DNA of 64,000 nucleotides from positions 34,250,513 to 34,314,512 of the forward strand of contig CAMGYJ010000011.1 in NCBI GenBank assembly GCA_946122785.1. The letters are read 5' to 3'. Shown piece after piece: positions 34,502 through 46,800 of this stretch. Source of the stretch: Linum tenue. Its lineage: Eukaryota; Streptophyta; Magnoliopsida; Malpighiales; Linaceae. A program made the position numbers and the translations under genes. A model generated the notes under the pieces. That model was not told where the DNA came from. It saw nothing but the letters and a program-made list of their open reading frames with translations, and made no database searches. Every line of letters begins with the position of its first letter. Within the stretch, counting starts at the first letter, position 1.

Positions 34502-36715
34502 CTACACTTTCAAGTTGACAGCCAGCTCCAGAAGAGCTTCCACCTTGTGTATCGTCCTTTGCTTCTCATGCTGTTTCAGCTTGTTGGCTATGGATTCAGG
34601 ATCAAGCCCTTGTGCATCGGCTTCTTCGTTCTGCTCTGCTCTCACTTCTTGGAGCAGTTCATCAACCTCTCTCACAAAATCTACCCTTAGAAGAACATCT
34701 TCAGCATCTGGAGGGGGTCTAATTGGCCCCTCATGCTGGATCAGGAAAAAGAAGGAAATTTCGGAAGCCTTAGCCATCTCAGTATCTAACCTCTCAAACA
34801 CAAGGTGCAATTTACTAATCACAAACCAGTTCACAGATAGGGTAAATCAATAGTGACACTGCCTACCATGAAACTTTTAATTAAGCCTTAGCCATCTCAG
34901 TATATAACCTCTTAAACCTAAATATTTAAGGCCGAATAAAACTTGCAAAAGAGATTAGGAAGGAACCTTGTCAATGTCGAACCCAGTTGGAACAAGAATG
35001 CTAAATGGATCCTCACGTGGGAAGGTAGCAATCATGAGTTTCTTACAATCCTTCAGCCAGCCTTCGTCGTTGAAACCATCATGCATGTTCAAGAGATCAT
35101 TGAGAAGTCTCATCGCAGGAGTAGCCTCCCTTTTCAAAATCTCTGTCTAAAAATACAATGTGAAGTCCAACTATTACAATGGAAGAAAGACGCAAAAAAC
35201 CAGAAACTACAACTGCCAAAATTATGCTGACTTTCTAACAGAGAAGATTCCCTTCAGCTTAGGCGCTTTTGGTAAGAACAAATTCATACCTCAACCCTCC
35301 TGTATAAAAGATCAAGACTCCGGATGACATCCTTCTCCTCCTGGATGGGATTATTAACTAGTTCAGTGCACGTCACACAGAAATGACAATAATGTTTTGC
35401 TTTCCTTCTTGATATAGGAGGATGATTTAGTAAAGGCTATCTAGGTTATAACACTTCACAATGCATAAGAAGCCCAATATTTATGAATCTTGCAGCTTCT
35501 AGAGTAAATCTGGGGGAAATATCACTTTATCAGAGCAGAGGCGAATTCCACTTACATCACGTCGAGCAAGATCAAGGCGATTCCAAATGACCATCAGAAC
35601 AAGTTCGTTAAGTTCCCCTTTCTCAGCAGCTTCTTCGATTCTCTACATGAACAAAAGTAAACTAGTTGAAAACTGAATACTGGCCATTTTTTGCGATGGA
35701 TTCAGACTACAATGCTGGATGATTGCACAACCCTGGCCATTTGTAGCGCATAGGAAATAACGAATGTTGATCCAACAAGACAACGGTTTCAATATTGTGA
35801 TCATGATAATGACAGTGGATTAGCAGTGTTCCAAGCAAGACCCTTTCTCATGGAGTATTGTCTGAATCAAATGGGCATATTCTTGACAGTGTAAAAGAAA
35901 ACATAGATTGGAACTAGAAACTAAGGAGTAAGTAAATCACATACATGAACATTTTTCTGCTTCTAACGATATGAGATCAATAAGACATCGAATTGGCTCA
36001 CTTTTGAATCATTAGTCAGTTATTTGTTGTTCGATTTGACCAAATTCTAATCATTAAGCCAGGAAGAGAAAGGAGCTTTACCTCCTCCACTTCTTCAGCT
36101 GCCCTGATGAAGCTGGAGATCAGCTTCTTAGCTTTACTCACATCTTCTTGTGGATAACCCTTGAGCCTAGTCCCAATTTCCCGGTACTCCTCAATTTTCC
36201 TCTCTTCTTCTTCATCTTCCAGTTGCCGCTGCCTCTCCAACTCTTTAGCCTTTTCTCGCTGTTGGGCTTGCCATTCCTAGGAAGGAGTAAGTAGTAAACA
36301 GTAAATCAGAGAACCAAACGAGTTGGCCATGGTGGAAATGTTTCTTGCTTGACCATCTCAATAGCATATTAAGGTCTGAAAAAACCCTAACATATGGTTA
36401 CCAATCGATACACCGATTATGGGACAGAATTACAATTTGGAAAAAGCTAATAGATTGGGAGTAAATTAGGCGTACATCGTCGTAGTACTCGTTGGGCATG
36501 CCTTCCAAGATGATTTCCACTTCTTTACCAGCAACACACCTTCTGACGACTGCCACAGAGTTACCGGAGGCGGTGGCCGGGTTGAATTGCTTCAAAGACT
36601 TGTTGGAGTTGAAGTGGCAGTGGGAAGTGGGGAGAGGAAGAGTGAAATTGAAGAAGAGCAGAGGAGATGGTGGGGAAGTGGAGAGGTTTCGGAGGAGCAA
36701 AGAATTTGCGTCCAT
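34502..36715 (-). CDS. PAC: PALE CRESS, plastid protein for 50S ribosome biogenesis
   Basis: Six exons on the minus strand are 36715-36476, 36276-36082, 35642-35556, 35340-35290, 35146-34967 and 34735-34502, all with GT-AG borders and matching phases, giving 328 residues. The start is the first ATG (MDANSLLLRN), followed by a Ser/Thr-rich, acid-poor transit-peptide-like region of about 60 residues. Then come the conserved PAC segments: ILEGMPNEYYDDEWQAQ, EEERKIEEYREIGTRLK, SFIRAAEEVEE, VIWNRLDLARRDEEKD, LDLLYRRVE, ATPAMRLLNDLLNMHDGF, FPREDPFSILVP and the C-terminal LRVDFVREVDELLQEVR. PAC acts in plastids; it is reported to bind plastid 23S rRNA-related RNAs and to help assemble the large ribosomal subunit. 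Family length is about 313 residues in Arabidopsis. Confidence 0.95.
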
Positions 36716-36952
36716 CTTTGTATCATCAGGAGAAAGGGAAATTCAGGGTTTTGAAATTCTGGCGAACTTCAGATTTACGGCGTCTTTGGAATTCGCCGGC
36801 GGCGGGTGAGCTCCTACTGGATACTGGTAGAGTAGTAGTCCAGCAAGAATGCAGGATAATGATTCCCCGTCTCTTTTGTGTGTTGTAGGCGGGTAAATTA
36901 CACCTAGAGCCACTAGAATTCTTAATATTTCCATATGAAATACGCTTGTAAG
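36716..36952 (-). promoter_or_regulatory. Probable PAC promoter and 5' flank
   Basis: These 237 bp separate the PAC start from the hAT-type element. I can point to no certain TATA box or transcription start, so the label rests on position alone. Confidence 0.35.
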
Positions 36953-37178
36953 TAGCGCCACAAATGAGCCAACTTTTGCTGAGGTTGAACTTGACTTCAA
37001 ATGTTTATTAAGAAATAAGTTGAATTCGAGCTTAGCTCATTAAGTAGGTCATGAGTTCTACTTCTGCTCAACTCATCAATTAGCTCAGCTCATTTATAAA
37101 TTTAAATGTTTGAACCTTTAAGTTAAACTCTCAAATAATTTATAATTTGAATACCCTAATATTTGAATGTCATATGGG

Positions 37179-37790
37179 TTAATATATTTGTATGAGCTGA
37201 AGTTTTCACATAATAAACATTATGGTCAATCTTTTCGATCTATAATATCATGGCTTGAACTATACACCAAAGTAACGAAATTTGCTAAACCCGAAAATTG
37301 ACCGTTATCTTGGATGGTCAAACGTGTTGACCGATGGTCAAACGTGTGGACTAACGGTCAACACGCCACATCACCGCCAAGTCAGCACCTTTCACTTAAT
37401 TTTTTTTTTTTTTATATTTCCACCTATTACTATTAATTTTTATTTTGAATAAAAAATTGAGATATAAATTTTTTAAAAGTGAAAAATGGAAATGAATTTT
37501 TTAAGAGAATTTCATTTTTCACTTTAAAAAAATTGATTTTTCAATTTTTTTATTCAAAATGAAAAAATAAATAGTAATAGGTGGAAAATATAAAACATTT
37601 TAAGTGAAAGGTGCTGACTTGGCGGTGACATGGCCCGTTGACCGACCGTCCAAGACCAAGATAACGGTTAATTTTCGAGTTTGGCCAATTTCGTTACTTT
37701 GGTGTATAGTGCAGGCCATGATGTTATAGATCAAAATGATTGGTCATGATGTTTATTATGTGAAAAGTTCAGGTCATACAAATATATTAA
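37179..37790. mobile_element. Fold-back MITE with arms of about 300 bp
   Basis: The left arm starts TTAATATATTTGTATGA and the right arm ends with its exact complement. Between them about 300 bp of each arm pair, including CTATACACCAAAGTAACGAA and CACCGCCAAGTCAGCACCTT on one side and their complements on the other, with a few indels. The turn is near 37500. No target duplication is obvious beyond a possible TTAA. Confidence 0.8.
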
Positions 37791-37818
37791 CTCTATGATA
37801 AATGTGGTTGATTAAAAA

Positions 37819-38118
37819 AAACTAATTCCATTAGGAAGCCCAAACTATCCTAAAAGTGTCATTTGTGTCAGAAACTATTCAATATGACAAATCTGGCACG
37901 AACTATATGCGTTGCGTACATTTGTGTCCTAAACTTATTCAATATGACAAATCTTGCACAAACCACATAGATGCTAATTAGATTTTCTGATAAATACTAA
38001 CGGTCTATGCCGATCAACATTAACGGAAAAATAGTTCGTGCCAGATATGTTATATTGAATAGTTTAAGACACAAATGACACTTTTTGAATAGTTTGGGCT
38101 TTCTAGTGTAATTAGCCC
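37819..38118. mobile_element. Second fold-back MITE
   Basis: The left arm has GAAGCCCAAACTATCC and AAAGTGTCATTTGTGTC; the right arm shows the complements ACAAATGACACTTTTTG and ATAGTTTGGGCTTTC. The terminal pieces ACTAATTCCATTAGG and GGGCTAATTACACTAG are imperfect mirror images. The arms are about 110 bp and flank a short unpaired centre holding CTAACGGTC-type sequence. Confidence 0.72.
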
Positions 38119-38645
38119 AAAAAATAATAATAGTTAAATTTTCATCACTAATTGATCTTATGTTTATATATTATGTAATATAATTAAGTTCGTAATTTTT
38201 AAATAATTCATATCATGTTATTTAATACTAATTAGTAACTAAGCATTCTCTAATACATAATTTCTCTTTCAAATTATAAATGTGGCAAATTTGGTCACGT
38301 ACTCAAATTCTTCAACCATTATATATTATGAGATATATAATCTAACCAATGTATGAATTATTAAGAAGCAACATCATAGTTATATATATTGATTCGTTAA
38401 GAAGTCGCTAGTCGAACAGGCTCAATAACATGCTTTCGAGTCAACTCATTAGCACAAAACGAGTGAGTTCACTAGTTGAGCTCAACGAGTCACTAAGTGA
38501 GCTAGCTCGCGAGCCTCATAACCCGAACATGGATGAGCTTAGGCTCGACTCATTTACAAACGAGCAGAGTTACGAACGAGTTATTTTCGATTAGAGCGTT
38601 AAGCCGCTCGTGAGAAACTTGGTCATTTGCAGCCCTACATGAAAG

Positions 38646-39951
38646 TAGCGATGGGCCGGATGGCAATTGGGTGCGGCGAGCTGAGTATCTGAAACGGTTA
38701 GGAATTTTATTTCCTAACGTAAGTGGACTACAAATTCTCAACACATGTATTGGCTTTTTGCTTTTTATGGGTTAGTTTATGTGATCAATTAATGAAGTCC
38801 ATGACTAATCAAACTCAATATGGACCTAAATGGGTTACCTATTCACTTTGGATTTTATAGGAGCCCTGAGCCCATGGTGAATTAGCATACAAGGAATTCT
38901 AAAGTTTGTGGTCCAATACACCAAGATCAAATAGCTCTCTTGTTCTCCCCTTTAGGAAGATCAGATACAATCTCGTAGAGGAATTAAGGAAGCCTGGTTG
39001 AGGAAGGTTGTAGAGCCTTTGTGGGCGTGCTCTTAGCAACATCCTCCGGTCATGGATCGTCACTCATTTTTTGCATCAAGATCTAGACGATCTACAACAT
39101 GAGTCCATGTATTTTCTAACAACTTTTGATAATCTGACAAGACGATATTCTAGTGAATTACAAATGTTAAGTAAATTCCTTTCAAATATCCATACTCGTC
39201 ACGCACCAACTGGCAGGTCAGATAGGGTACTCGTGCGGGTATGATCGAGGTGGGCTGATCTATTCTCACATTATTCGAAGAAAATAAAAGTAAAAAAATA
39301 TGTTTATGGTAAAACAAAGCAAGACTTCATGAATGAAAAATAATGTTAGTAGAATGGGTAATTAAGTCTAAATAAATGAAAGATCAAGTTTTGCACCTAT
39401 TTAAAGTTTTATTGAGTGAAACAAAGATTGAAATAGAAGAAATACAAATAGATGTTGAATAAATTTGAGTTAGTCCAGGTCAATAATGGGGTGTGGCATG
39501 ACGGAGCATGTCGGAAATAGTAACTCATGCCCCACCCATATGCTACTACGGATTGGGCAATACTCGCTGCATTACGGGTCAAGTAGAATGACTGGATGTG
39601 GTATGGATTTAAATTTTGGAAAGGGATAATAACACTTTATACCACTCTACTATTGCATAATGCATTTACTATTTCTTTTGCAGACATGTGCTCTTCAACT
39701 ATAAACGTGTAATGAACGTATGATTCTGCATATGTTTCCATTAAATTACATACTCTATCTACCCCAACTAAAGATTAGTGTACCCGAAATTGGCAAAGCA
39801 GTAATTAAGTGGTGACCTCGAGGTCATATTCCATGAGTTCTGGTAGCCTACCTTACTCTTGTGAGGTCGGTTGTTGTCTAATCAATTCTCTAGATTGTTT
39901 GTTTGACACTAGGAAAGACGAAACTAGGAGAAAGAAACGATACTTGGGACA
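38646..39951. other. Intergenic stretch, possibly containing a solo copia LTR
   Basis: No supported reading frame is present. On the minus strand a TGTTAGAAAATACATGG start near 39120 looks like a copia LTR terminus, and the 400 bp to its left have the texture of an LTR, but I cannot define the other end or a target duplication. Confidence 0.35.
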
Positions 39952-41375
39952 TGCCTCCTGATTCATGCCTAATTGCACACATTTTATCCCCATTTCCCTT
40001 GGGCGTTTGTAGCATTTGAATTCCTAAAAGGGTGGTTTTACGCTAGGTTTTGTGCGTTTTAGTGTGTTTCAGGATCCAACAGGTGAAACCAACCCCGGAG
40101 TCGAAAGTTTGATGAAAAGAGGCAAAGACCGGGCAAAGAGGGTGATTCAGGCGAGGTTCACGGGTTATCATTGGAGTTCACGGTCTCCTATGGCCGTGAA
40201 CTGAAGCCCAAAACCGTGAACCGAGAGGATTCCAGGGAGAAATTTGCAGTTACTCGCGCAAGGTGAGTTCACGGTCAACAAGACTGTGAACATTGAGGGA
40301 AAACCGTGAACTTCTGATGGTGAAGCAATGCGTTTTGACACAACGCACTGTGTTCACTGACGCGTTGAAGAGTTCACGGCCGTGAACTGCGCCCGATCCT
40401 AGTATAAAATGTGAGCTGAAAGGAAGAGGGGGGGATCCCAAGAGTGAGAAAGTGTCTTCTTCTTCCGATTTTAGAGAGTGAAAGGACAAACCAAGGAAGA
40501 AGGAAGGCTAGGGTTTGCTCCAAGTGGTAAATTGGGAAGAATCTCCCCAAGAGAAGATCAACACAAGCTTAGAGGAGATTGGAGGCATCACCATGATGGT
40601 TTCTACCTCTTTCTCTTGTGTTCTTCCCCTTTCTAGCATGGAGTAGTACTCTTTTTTCACTTAGGTGTTGTGAAACCCGAACTATTTGCCATGTAGTTGT
40701 TGTGAGAATTGAATGATTTTCTATTAGTGTTGTTTAATTTAATGATAAAGGTATTTTTCATGATGATGGTGCATGTTTGTGCTTAGCAATCCAATTGGCC
40801 ATTCTAACCTAGTTTAGAGGGAAAACCCCCTTTTAAAGGAGGCTCAATTGAGTTGGGATTTCTTGGGCTTTTAAGACATCTATCTAGGTTAATTTAGGGC
40901 AAACCTCTATCTTGAATTAAATAATTTGGTTAAGCGCGATTAAGCCATCCAACCATTGTGTTGAGAGAGAGAGAGTAAGTCAACCCTCGATTGCCTTAAC
41001 CAAGAGGGCTACTTGAGTAGCCTATAATGTATCCCTTGGTTTGGCAATAGAGAGTGTGGTCTACGACCATAGTTGCATTTCCTAGCGGTTCGCGATGACC
41101 TTGCCCATGACGATTAATTCGATTCCACGTGCCATGGCAGTAGTTAGGGGGAAGCGACACCCGAGTGATCCTTCTCATCTAGAGCTTCCAAACCATTTAC
41201 CTTTGCTTTGTTTTGATTTAAATCTCATTGTTTTCAACCAAAAACCAATTCGCTAGATAAATAATTCAAACAATGGAAGTAGGGGGTACACAGATGGCCC
41301 GGGTTGATATTTAAATATACTTGCCCTATATTGCACCCATCTAAGGTTAATACTTGGGCCTTAGGTGGGAATTTA
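39952..41375 (+). repeat. Probable solo LTR of an Athila-like gypsy element
   Basis: The right part (41270-41350) matches the end of the Athila-type LTR elsewhere in the window in layout and words: CGCTAGATAA, CCCGGGTTGATA, TTAAATATACTTGCCCTATATTGC. On the left it starts like such LTRs (TGCCTAATTGCACACATTTT). It carries an 18-bp palindrome AGTTCACGGCCGTGAACT (40371-40388) followed by TATAAAA (40403). I see no internal region next to it. The ends are approximate. Confidence 0.6.
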
Positions 41376-41949
41376 TTGTAATCTTTGAGATGAGTCACCG
41401 CCCTCACCCTAACTATCAAGCATAACATGCAATCATATGACAGATACACATATGGGTATTGTGGTGTGAAAGTTACCAATATGGGGGTCATTGTAATGGT
41501 CATTTCTTCCAATCCCCCCATTGGCCACGTCCATCGGCCCATCAGTTGACTTTCTTGACTAGAGGTAAGCTCTGCCTCCTTTAAATGAGTCCTACCCATC
41601 CACAAACAAGTCAAGTAAGTCAATGCTCTTACCCAGTAAGCGTCAATTAGGTGAGCATTTAGCAACAGGGGATGATCATCTCTACCTAGTAGCAAGCTCT
41701 CAATATCTAATCAACGAAGAACATATGCATAATACATCCACATGAATTGCCTAGGGAAAACACATGTAACATACAATCTCATGCATCCAAATTCCAAACC
41801 ATGAATAGAAACATTAATAAATCTAATTGAACACAAACATATCATAGATTGATAAACATCCATCAATTACATGTTAAACTCAAAGTTTGAATTTGGGTTC
41901 TAAGGCTCATGTGCTACAAGCACAGATCTTGTACCCGTTGTTATCAAAG
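41376..41949. other. Intergenic stretch between two retroelement remnants
   Basis: I see no gene or clear repeat here. The open frame on the minus strand has no family resemblance. Confidence 0.4.
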
Positions 41950-42240
41950 TACGCAGCTCCAAGAATGAACAATAGAAAGACTGTTTAGGGTATTTTTGTT
42001 TGTTTGGGATAGGATGAAATTGAAAGTGCAATCTCAACACAAGATGGAGAAGGCTCCATCAATATAAAAGATATAATCTCGACCACAATCAAGGGGAAAA
42101 CTTTATTGATACAGAGAAAAGTTCAAGCCTGAAGCTCAAAACCAAGGTAAAAATCAATATTCTGCTAAAAACTAACCCTAAAACCCGAGTTTTAGCCTTT
42201 ATATAGGTCTCGGTAATTAAAATTAACAAAAACAACATAA
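41950..42240 (-). repeat. Possible LTR remnant of the gypsy fragment to its right
   Basis: On the minus strand a TATA box (CCTATATAAAGG, about 42197-42208) is followed about 95 bases later by AATAAA (42102-42107), the pattern of a short promoter/terminator unit in an LTR. It sits at the 3' side of the gypsy gag-protease fragment. I cannot fix its ends. Confidence 0.45.
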
Positions 42241-42567
42241 AATACAAAATTCCATCTGTCATACCCGAAACCCGGGCAAAATACCTGGGAGGGTATTTTG
42301 GGTCTCTGGCCGGGGAAATTTCCTGGACGTAATACCTGCCCTTCCCCGTGAATTCCCCAGTCGGGGATTTTTTCCACCATAAAAACCCGGCCTCTACTCC
42401 TCCTTGTCTCCGTCTTGTCCCCGTTGGAGCCGCCATTGGGCTCGCATCAGTCCCTCCCCGTTGGAGAAACTTTTCCCTCAAAGCTTGGGTGTTCTTGCAG
42501 GCAACAACATCAATAGCATTCTTCACTGGACTTCTCCTTAATGCAACCAACATGTGCTTTCGAACCA

Positions 42568-43850
42568 TCATATGTGCTCCTCTTTCGTCCTCCGACTTCG
42601 TACCACTGCACTTCCTTTCTCCTTGGCCCAGTTGATGGCCAACTGTTGTTGATCTGCTCGGACTTCTGCTGGTGATAGTGGATTTAGCAGAAACTTCGGA
42701 TATCCCTTCTTGAACCTATAGCTATTGTGCCTTCCATCATGAAATACCTCTCGATCATATTGCCATGGACGACCCAATAAGAGATGAGCAACCTGCATTG
42801 GAGCAACATCACACCAAATATCATCTGCATAATCACCAATCTCAAAACAAACCTTGGCCTTCTTGTTGACTTTGATGTTCCCATAGTCGCTCAGCAAATG
42901 CAGAGTGTATGGTTGAGGATGCTTGATGGTACTCAAACCCAACTTCTTGACTGCATCTAGACTAATCACATTGGTGCAGCTACCACCATCGATCACCACA
43001 GATAACACCTTTCTGTCGACCAGGCAACGAGAGTGGAAAAGATTATCCCTCTGCTCTTTCTCTATATAAGCCTCAATAGATAGAGCTCTGCGGTTCACTC
43101 CAAGAAGCTTCCATGTTGGCAGTTTCTCCGCTTTGATGTGCTCATCCACATCAGAATCGAATCCATTCCCCATGGGCTTCTCTTCATACACCTCCTGAGA
43201 AAAGTACTCCCCGTCTTGCAAGACAAGAGTCTTCTTGTTGGGGCATTAATTAGCCTTGTGACCTCGGCCAAAGCACTTGAAGCATTGGATGCTTCCAGTT
43301 GAGCCTTCATTCCTGGCTTGAATGACTGGGGCTGTGTTCCTAGCAGTTGGCTTGTCGCCTTCTTGCTTACGATGATTCATGTTAGCCTCAGAAATGTTCT
43401 CTGCAACAGGTTTGGGTGAAGGTGGGTTTCTACTTCGCGAGCTCACCTTCAGCTGCCTCTCTACCTTCATGGCCAAATGCACCGCTTTCTCCAACTCCAC
43501 AAACAGACGAAGCTCTACCTCATTCTTGATTTCTCTATTGAGCCCCTGCAGAAAGCGAGTAATCGTTGCTTCCTTGTCTACCCTCGCATCTTCTCTCATC
43601 ATGAGCAGTTCCGGCTGCAGATTCCTCCTTCGTCGTTGCTGAACCTTTTCCCACCAGACTGCTGCATAATCTGTAAACTCATAGATGGATACAGTAACTT
43701 TCTGATGCTTTGGGTAAGGATTTTGCTGGAAAAACATAATCATTTTTCTCTCCCAGTCGAGGTAAACTGATGCACTATTAGTGCCTTAAAATGATGGGAT
43801 TGAGAGCTTAATCCCCTGAAGCGGTTCAACGTCGTACCCCCTACTTCTGG
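42568..43850 (-). pseudogene. Ty3/gypsy gag and protease fragment
   Basis: The frame from 43743 and the piece to its right show a gypsy Gag (YLDWERKMIMFFQQ; YEFTDYAAVWWEKVQ) and a zinc knuckle CFKCFGRGHKAN. From 43221 to 42568 the protease reads CLVDRKVLSVVIDGGSCTNV and later AHLLLGRPWQYDREV, both typical of chromovirus-type elements. Reverse transcriptase and integrase are missing. One stop (TAA, near 43791) interrupts Gag upstream. The right edge (43850) is a sharp joint with the truncated SIRE-type copia copy. Confidence 0.82.
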
Positions 43851-46800
43851 TGGTTTCCTTCTCTTTTTATGAAAAGAGTTTTATCAACTCCTCCTTGACA
43901 GAACCCTTGTGCGATGAGAAATGAAGTTAGTTTATCATACCAAGCTCTGGGAGCTTGTTTGAGGCCATAGAGAGCTTTGGACAGTTTAAAGACATGGTTG
44001 GGGAATTCATGGTCAACAAAGCCAGGAGGTTGTTCAACATACACATCTTCTTTGATTTCACCATTTAAAAATGCAGTTTTCACATCCATTTGATATAGTT
44101 TGAAGTTCATAAGACTAGCATAGGCACATAGAAGTCTAATCGATTCTAATCTAGCAACAGGAGCAAATGACTCATCAAAATCAATTCCTTCCTCTTGACT
44201 GTACCCCTGGGCAACCAGTCTAGCTTTGTTCTTAATAATAAAGCCTAGTTCATCAGATATGTTCCTAAAGATCCACTTTGTCCCAATTACTAAACAGTTT
44301 ATAGGTCTAGGGACCAGTTCCCAAACTTTTAATCTGATGAAATGGGACAATTCTTCTTGCATTGCAAGTAGCCATTCTTCATCAAGAATGGCTTCCTTAT
44401 AATTTTTTGGTTCAATTAATGAAACAAAAGCATACTGACCTGGGGTGTACTTACCTCTTGTTGTGATTGGATCATCTAGGTTACCTATAATTTGGGAAGG
44501 CGGGTGCCTTTTCTTGATGTGAGCTGGAGCTTCAGTTTCTTCGAGATGATTTGAATCATCAGAGTTTGCTTGTGGACATGAGCTGGTTTCTGTTGGTTTC
44601 TGATGATTTGTTGTTACACCTGTCTCAACATTTGTACTAAAAGGGAGAAAGTCATAGTTGTCTATATTTGTACACAGAGGTGGATGAACATCAGATGATT
44701 CAAATTTAACATGGACTGACTCCTCAACTTTCCTTGATCTTTTATTAAAGACTCTATAAGCCTGACCCTTACTAGAGTAACCAAGAAAAATTGCAATGTC
44801 AGACTTTGCATCAAACTTTCCTAGTTGATCCTTGGTATTCAATATGTAGCATTTTGTTCCAAAAGGTTGAAAATAAGAAACGTTAGGCAATTTTCCTTTC
44901 AAGATCTCATATGGAGTTTTATTAATGATCTTTCTAATGACAGTTCTATTTATCACATGGAAGGCAGTGCTGACTGCCTCTGCCCAAAGAAATTTAGGGC
45001 AATCATACTCAAGTAGCATGGTTCTTGCAGTTTCAATAAGTGATCTGTTTTTCCTTTCAACAACCCCATTCTGTTGGGGAGTTCTAGGAGCAGAAAAGGT
45101 GTGCAATATACCATAGTGATCACAAAAATTACAGAAGTTTTCATTAATGAATTCTCCACCATTGTCACTTCTCATGCTTTTAGTGAGACAATCAAACTGA
45201 TTTTGCATGAGAAGCACAAAAGATTTAAATTTTGAGAAAGCTTCATCTTTAGTGGAGAGAAAATAAACCCAGGTAAATCTGGAATAGTCATCGACAATCA
45301 CAAGAACATATGACTTCCCACCTAGGCTTTGAACATTAGTTGGACCAAATAAGTCCATATGCAGAAGCTCAAAAGTACTTGAGGAAGTGATATCAGGTTT
45401 GCTTTTGAAAGATTTCTTACAGTGTTTTCCTAGAATGCAAGCTTCACAAGAGATGATTTCAGATGATTTAGTCTTAGGTAGTCCTCTTACAGTGTTTTCA
45501 GATGATTTCAATGATGCAGCAAGATGGGTTAAACACAACACGATATGTAGACCCACAGATTTGACCTATGGACAGCAAATTATGTTTTAGACCTTCTACA
45601 AATAAGACATCCTCAATGATAAGAGAAGAGTTACTGCTTACAGTGGCTTTTCCAACTACTGAGGCACAGTTGTTATTTCCATAGAATACTTTACCTCCTC
45701 TTTTTGGATTAAGAAAAGTAAAAAGAGATTTATTACCAGTCATGTGATGGGAGCATCCTGAGTCTAAGTACCAAATGTTGGCACCATTATTATTCTGAAA
45801 AGAAAGTAAATTTAATTAGTAGATTTAACAACCCAAACTTGTTTGGGTTTATGTTTTCTGAAGCAGCAGTGTTCATAGGTATGTCCAGAGTTGTTGCATA
45901 ATGAGCAGAAGCTAAGTTGCCATTTTGGATAAGAGGACCTCTTGTATTCATACACGTGAGAATTTTTCCATCTAACATGATAGGCATGAGAAGTTTCCCA
46001 GTATGAGTTCTTTCTGTTTCTATAGTAGCTGCTAATTTGTTGTTTTAGAATCTTATTTTCATCAATAAGATTGGCAACTTGAGTGTCTTGAGATATTTGA
46101 GCTTCATGCTGCACTTTTAAGTGTTCTTTTAGTTTTAGTATTTCAACTTCCTTATCGTGCAGTTGTGTAATAGTAAGTTGGTACTTGCTTCTTAATCTAT
46201 TGCATTCATCTTGTAAATTTGATAAAGCATGAAGAAAGAAGTCTTCATTATGAGTATCAGATGCACACTCAGATGAGGTATCAGACCATACCTGGTCATT
46301 AACAATGACATCATCATTGCTGGAGTTCAACCCTCTGTTTTCAGAACCGGACCGGAGGCTGAACCGGAAAAGTTAATGGTTTAAGGGTTCACTGGTTAAC
46401 CGTTACAAAAACATTGGTGAACCGTTGGTAGAACCGTTAATGATATATAACATATAAGGCTTGTATATTACACTAATTTAAGAATGAAATTATCATTGAC
46501 CATAAACAAGTTCAAATTCATATCATCACGAAAATATCTAATAAATCATTCCAACCATCTCACAAAAGAAATCATATTTTTTAATTCAAATTAAAAATTA
46601 CGGTTCTAGTTGGTAGTAGGCAATGTAAAATCGACAATAAGGTTGAGGAAGCATATATAAAATAAATAATTATGATTTGATGGTCTTAGTTTATGTTAAA
46701 ATATTTTTTTCCGTTAAAATAGTGAACTAATGGACCAGTTAAACCGTGTCGGTTCATCTGATTTTATGTTGAACCGTGAAAAACCATTTGGTCCATCAAT

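Larger units (their letters stand above)
36953..38637. mobile_element. Non-autonomous hAT-type element carrying two nested fold-back MITEs
   Basis: The ends TAGCGCCACAAATGA (36953) and, reversed, TAGGGCTGCAAATGA (38637) form imperfect terminal repeats. The flanks CTTGTAAG (36945-36952) and CATGAAAG (38638-38645) agree at six of eight positions. The outer parts hold degenerate GAGCTCGA-rich sequence typical of plant hAT MITEs. The central 0.9 kb is made of two other elements (37179-37790 and 37819-38118). Confidence 0.6.

Noticed and set aside
41234..41695. 153-codon open frame on the minus strand
   Set aside because: No family resemblance and it overlaps the end of the probable solo LTR.
43823..43828. 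GTTCA near the left end of the SIRE-like dimer, equal to the 5 bases after its right LTR
   Set aside because: It is not next to an LTR terminus and lies inside gypsy coding sequence 22 bp from the joint, so a 5-base match is easily chance.
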